Shown here: positions 60,103 to 64,000 of the stretch, piece by piece
Layout: each line of letters starts with the position of its first letter
Numbering within the stretch: position 1 is the first letter of the stretch
Assembly: GCA_022818135.1 (NCBI GenBank)
Contig: JAFMSR010000015.1
Coordinates: 3,335,859 to 3,399,858 of the forward strand
Reading direction: 5' to 3'
Length of the DNA stretch: 64,000 nt
Source: Saxidomus purpurata
Taxonomy: Eukaryota; Mollusca; Bivalvia; Venerida; Veneridae
Translations under genes and position numbers: made by a program
The notes under the pieces: model-generated
Databases searched by the model: none
Told to the model about the DNA's origin: nothing
The model's input: the letters and a program-made list of their open reading frames with translations, nothing else

Positions 60103-60596
60103 TGGAAACGACTAATAGAATCAGCAATGGTATTTAATTTTGTACCTATATGTTTGCCTTTGACCTGAATATTGTTTTTTAATATAATAAGCATGAGGTG
60201 CCTGACCAGGCCCATAACGCGTTTATTTTTCGAAGATTTTTTGTTGAGAATTTGAACTAAAGACTCGTTATCTGATCTTAACATAATCTTTTTGTTTTGC
60301 ATACTCGCTCCCCACAAGTGGAATGCAAGAACGATAGGTACCAGCTCTAGGTATGTTATGTCACGAAACAGATCGCTGTCCCAATTATCAGGCCATTTAA
60401 AAACGCACCATTCACCTTTAAAATAGCAGCCACAACCGAAATTCCTGTTGCCTGAAGAGTCTGTATACAGCTCAATAAAAGTGTTTTCCAACCATTCGCT
60501 CTCATTAAAAATTGAAATTCCATTAAATTCGTTTAAAAATGTTAACCAGACGACAGCGTCGTCGTACATTCCTTTACTCACTCGGATGAAGTGATG
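60009..60596 (-). CDS. RNase H domain of the Ngaro polyprotein, after an in-frame TAG
   Basis: Continues the RT frame directly after TAG 60599-60597 with HHFIRVSKGMYDD, the usual linker of DIRS-order polyproteins. RNase H motifs follow: ELYTDSSG, TYLELVPI, LRSDNES and TIADSISRF. There is no good ATG at the beginning, so it makes sense as part of an RT-RNase H protein, either broken by a nonsense mutation or read through. Confidence 0.82.
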   Translation of the reverse strand, partial: HHFIRVSKGMYDDAVVWLTFLNEFNGISIFNESEWLENTFIELYTDSSGNRNFGCGCYFKGEWCVFKWPDNWDSDLFRDITYLELVPIVLAFHLWGASMQNKKIMLRSDNESLVQILNKKSSKNKRVMGLVRHLMLIILKNNIQVKGKHIGTKLNTIADSISRFQWSRLFRELPHCAARQPCNVPTAFLHIFNRK

Positions 60597-61620
60597 CTAT
60601 TTTTTTGCCTGCGACATTGCGTCATAAAACCTGCGCAGAAAAGCTCTTCCGGTGGGGATAGCCTTTGCTATAAAATTGAGTAAACCGACAATAGACTGAA
60701 GTTCGGACAAACGTATCTTTTTTAAAGACATTAGGCGTGAAATTTCGATTGTTGCTTTATCAATCTTTTCGTCGGGTACTCTAATTGTTTGATTTTCTGC
60801 ATCAATGTCTAGACCTAAATATGTGATAACTTTTACTGGTCCTATAAGTTTTTCGGGACACAGGGGTATGCCTAAATTAAAACACTCTCTCTGAAATAGC
60901 AGTGAAAGGTCTTGGCAATTATCAAAGGTAGGGCCTGCCATGAAAAAATCATCTAAAAGATGTGTGATATTTTGTGTACCCGACTTCGTTTTTATCAACC
61001 ATTCTAAAAAGGTGGCAAATTTCTCAAATATAAAGCATGCACTAGCTGAACCTTGGGGTAACATCTTTTGTACCCAGTAACCGTCCTCTGACTTAATGCC
61101 GAGTAAATCAAAATCTGCCGGTCTAATAGGACATAAATTGAAAGCAGACTTGATATCAGCTTTACAACAGAATGCGGTTTTTCCTATAGCTTGAACAATA
61201 GTTACGGCTTGATCGAACAGAGCGTATTTCACATGTCGAAACTCTGGCTCAATGAATTCGTTAACGCTATGTCCCGCCGGAAAAGACAAATTTGTTATAA
61301 GTCTCCAGCCTCCTGACCGTTTAGGAACGAGACCAACGGGATTTATACGTAAGTTCGAAATAGGTGGCCTCTCAAATGGACCCGCTATCCAGCCTAGTGA
61401 TTTATCGTCCTTTAATTTTGCACTTAAAACATGATTATTCAGTTTTGCAGACACGAGATTTTCTGAAATTATCGGTATTCTTGGCCCGGAATAATTTAGA
61501 CTGAAGCCATGTTTAAAACCAGACAAAATAAATGAAGCTTCTTGTTGATCATACCCCCTTAACTCTTTTTCTAAAATATGAATATTAATTGGTGTTGAAC
61601 CTAGGTCCCATAAATCGTCT
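60597..61620 (-). CDS. Reverse transcriptase of the Ngaro element
   Basis: The frame runs upstream of 61526 and overlaps the Gag ORF end (61585) in a different frame, beginning near LWDLGSTPINIHILE, typical of the N-terminus of DIRS-order RTs. Motifs: GLVPKRSGGWRLITNLS, CKADIKSAFNL, LPQGSASACF, and LLDDFF in place of YxDD. It ends at TAG 60599-60597. Expression presumably uses a frameshift or reinitiation at the overlap with Gag. Confidence 0.85.
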
Positions 61621-62520
61621 AGGTTGGGACGGCCTTGGTGCGGCTGTTTGAACTTGCGGAGGAGTGTGCCTGAAACGAGTACCGTTAGGTCTTACAGTAT
61701 GCCAAGGTGCAAAAGGAGGAGTACTCTGCCAAGTCTGAGACACATTAGCGTAAGGTTGCCATGGCTGAAGCGTGCTAGTATAACTTTGCAATGACTGAAC
61801 ACCCTTGGCATGACAAGAAAGAGCAGGATGATTCCCAGAGCATTTCAAGCACTTATGCATGTATGAACACATTCTATTTATACAGAAACCTTTGTTGTTA
61901 AAGGAATAACATCTCTTTGATGGAATTACCGAAGTGACCGAAGTACCTATTCGAAGTATTGGTTCCATGTACATAGTCCAGAGCTGGGGATCAACCGCCT
62001 CCCATTTTAGAGTTTCATTTATAGACATTTTTAATCTGAATTGCCTATCATAAGAGGACCATCCCGTATGTTTTTGGGCTGCTTGTCTGACGTTTGCAAC
62101 ATATTGCAACAGATTGCTTATTTCAGAAGGATGTTTTTCGATGAAAATGGAGATGAAAATGTGGAAAGCATCAGTCCACCTATCGATATTTTCCAGAATT
62201 GTAGGAGACGACTCATTAGTAGATACAACCAATTCGCCATTAACAATCTGATTTTTTTGTTTGTTATCGGTTTGAGGTTTTGGGAGAAGTTGCTGTAATT
62301 CTATAAAACTGTTAGACCATATCTTTTCTTTAAGTTGTGTAGAAACATGTGCCGTTAAAATGTTTGAATATTGAAAAGACGAACCATCTGTTTCGTTTCT
62401 GGTTTTCGATTTGTCCTTAGGTGGCGTATCATTCTTGTCTGTGGTGGCTCTTGTCCTTTTGGCTGACACCATATCGGCGAAACTCTCGCTGCCCGGCGTT
62501 TTATTTTGGCGTTTAGGCAT
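61585..62520 (-). CDS. Gag-like ORF1 of the Ngaro element
   Basis: 311 residues from ATG 62520. The N-terminus is basic and polar. A zinc-binding cluster follows around residues 204-236 (Cys-Tyr-Ser, GFC, MCSYMHKC, LKCSGNHPALSC). The C-terminus is rich in Pro, Gln and Trp. It is the first ORF after the 5' repeat and probably the nucleic-acid-binding structural protein. Confidence 0.8.
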   Translation of the reverse strand: MPKRQNKTPGSESFADMVSAKRTRATTDKNDTPPKDKSKTRNETDGSSFQYSNILTAHVSTQLKEKIWSNSFIELQQLLPKPQTDNKQKNQIVNGELVVSTNESSPTILENIDRWTDAFHIFISIFIEKHPSEISNLLQYVANVRQAAQKHTGWSSYDRQFRLKMSINETLKWEAVDPQLWTMYMEPILRIGTSVTSVIPSKRCYSFNNKGFCINRMCSYMHKCLKCSGNHPALSCHAKGVQSLQSYTSTLQPWQPYANVSQTWQSTPPFAPWHTVRPNGTRFRHTPPQVQTAAPRPSQPRRFMGPRFNTN

Positions 62521-62964
62521 CTCAGCAGTCAGTAAGTATGAAATTTTAAGTAAATATGTACCAATATGCAGAATTTAAGAGTGTATACAACATAGTTATA
62601 CATGTAGTTCGAAATATGGAATCGATAATCTGAAACGATGGAACATCGATATAATCGATCGGAAGAGTAAACGCAGTGATCTCCCTTAAAGTTAAAACTG
62701 AATGGTCACTGCTAGGCAGGAAAACTCTTCATCAACCTTCTCGTCGCCATAATAATCATTATCCTAATTTCATTTTTCACTATATCTTAGACTACGTCAC
62801 GCTAAGTCCTACATAGCTACCACGTGGTGATTGATTCTTGACTGATATGACTCATTTTCCTAATAGATTCTACTTAAATATAATTATTTTTTATTTATTT
62901 TATTATTATTTTTTTTTTATTGAGTTACCAGTAAACAAAATGAGTTATAAAATTTGTAAAGTAG

Positions 62965-63211
62965 GAAATATTTTTTATAAAATTTGAGAATACAAAATCA
63001 TTTTTCTACCTTCTAGTTCAAGCTCTGCGTTGGAAAGAATTTGAAAACGGCGTGGCACCGAGTATATATAGTGTTCTAAAAATAGCTCGCAGACTTTCAT
63101 TACGTCATGATATAGCAAAAATAAGAATTGATACTGCCGAATTAGGAAAATGCAGATGCCTTCTGTGTAAAATAAAGAGGTTTAATCTCTAGCGATTAAA
63201 CTCTGTATTAT
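62965..63211 (-). repeat. Ngaro split direct repeat, 5' copy A1
   Basis: About 247 bp matching 57028-57275. In element orientation this is the 5' end. Confidence 0.9.
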
Positions 63212-64000
63212 CTTGAAGTAGCGTACATTTTAATACAAATTGTACTAGTTTAAACCCGGAAGATATTTAAGAATGATTAAGATAAATGAAATTGATATTC
63301 TAAACGATGAAGTTTATAGGTAAGACTTATCACGAAAAGATCCGCTTTTCCCGACTAAGTCTTCCGGGTACAATGTACTACACCATTAAGAATCATGGGG
63401 AAAATAAGATCATATTTTGTAAGTTAGATATTCATGTGATTGTTAAAGACAAAACGTAGACAAAAGGCGCACTAATGTGATATAACATGCCGGACGTTAT
63501 TTATTAAGATGTGCATTTCAATTTTCGGCGTTGTATAGCATGTTATAAAATCTAAACATTTAACATCTTTGTGCGATGTGCATGAGCAAATGATTCTTAA
63601 AGTTTCTATATAGGTTGAGTAACGGACATAGTAAAGACGTTATATAATCTATTAATATAATCTATTAATAAATATTAAGTTATGTCGTTCACGTCAAAGA
63701 GTTTTACATCATTCTATAAAATTACACAAGTTTAAGGTGTATCCGTGCGAAATTGTTTATATTGGTGTGCTAACTAGTTTCAACGTAAGGATTTTTCTAC
63801 GTGAGGCGAAGAGTGATCACATTAGCTCATTATAAGAAACTGCGAAACCAGCTAGTTTCATAAAACAACTCAAGTCATTACTGAGCTAAGTAAGTTATTT
63901 TAAAGTCTAATTGTAATTTAAAAGGAAGATATTAATAGTAGTATTTTAAACAATAGTCTATTTGTTAATGAATTAGCATGCTGAAAGAAAAGGAAATTGT
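63212..64000. repeat. Paralogous segment, right part after the Ngaro insertion
   Basis: Starts ATCTTGAAGTAGCG and follows 38532-40440 with shared blocks (TTTAAACCCGGAAGAT, GCATGTTATAAAA, AAATTACACAAGTT, TAGTTTCAACGTAAGG). About 1.1 kb of the other copy, including the (TC)n tract, is missing here between 63650 and 63690. It runs to the window edge. Confidence 0.7.

Larger units (their letters stand above)
56632..63211 (-). mobile_element. Ngaro-type (DIRS order) tyrosine-recombinase retrotransposon
   Basis: About 6.6 kb. Read on the minus strand: repeat A1 (63211-62965), Gag-like ORF, RT with RNase H, tyrosine recombinase, SGNH hydrolase, then B1 (57458-57275), A2 (57275-57028), spacer, and B2 (56815-56632). 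This split-direct-repeat plan, and a hydrolase ORF, are features of Ngaro elements. Copies of each repeat differ by about one change, so insertion is recent. Flanks match the uninterrupted paralogue near 38530, giving the empty site with no long target duplication, as expected for recombinase-mediated integration. A TAG between RT and RNase H may disable it. Confidence 0.9.

Overview
The window reads as nuclear DNA of a lophotrochozoan animal, most likely a bivalve mollusc. It is AT-rich and gene-poor, with spliced genes carrying GT/AG introns, a large load of mobile elements (LINE, tRNA-derived SINEs, a Ngaro-type tyrosine-recombinase retrotransposon, foldback and hairpin elements), simple-sequence tracts, and a duplicated Ig-TIR receptor gene. 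The bivalve assignment is inference from this combination; the species cannot be named from the sequence alone.

Bases 1-13660 hold mainly intergenic DNA and old repeats: SINE fragments, a foldback element built of TTTCGT/ACGAAA palindromes, an inverted pair of dispersed repeats, and two weak candidate exons of the gene that follows. Bases 13661-33030 (+) hold a large spliced gene that I assembled by hand from 13 exons with matching splice phases. It encodes an extracellular protein with two Notch-ligand-like modules in tandem (MNNL-like region plus DSL-like region), about 11 EGF repeats in one exon, and a complete ZP domain encoded by the last three exons. One of its introns (14758-21456) contains a LINE in the same orientation.

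Bases 35452-36771 (-) hold an intact rhodopsin-class GPCR. Bases 41.9-45.5 kb and 49.2-52.6 kb are a segmental duplication of a receptor-like gene on the minus strand (several N-terminal membrane segments, Ig domain, further ectodomain, membrane segment, TIR domain). The copy at 50006-52309 is intact; the copy at 42751-45270 is broken by an early stop, frameshifts and an insertion.

Bases 53.07-55.73 kb are a minisatellite of about 80 units of 32 bp that creates spurious long ORFs on both strands. Bases 56632-63211 are a nearly complete, young Ngaro-type retrotransposon on the minus strand (split direct repeats, Gag, RT, RNase H, tyrosine recombinase, SGNH hydrolase). It is inserted in a segment whose paralogous, uninterrupted copy lies at 38.2-40.4 kb, so the empty site can be read directly.

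The most unusual items are the duplicated DSL module joined to a ZP domain, the multi-membrane-segment Ig-TIR architecture, and two unrelated retroelements that each have a single in-frame TAG between essential domains.
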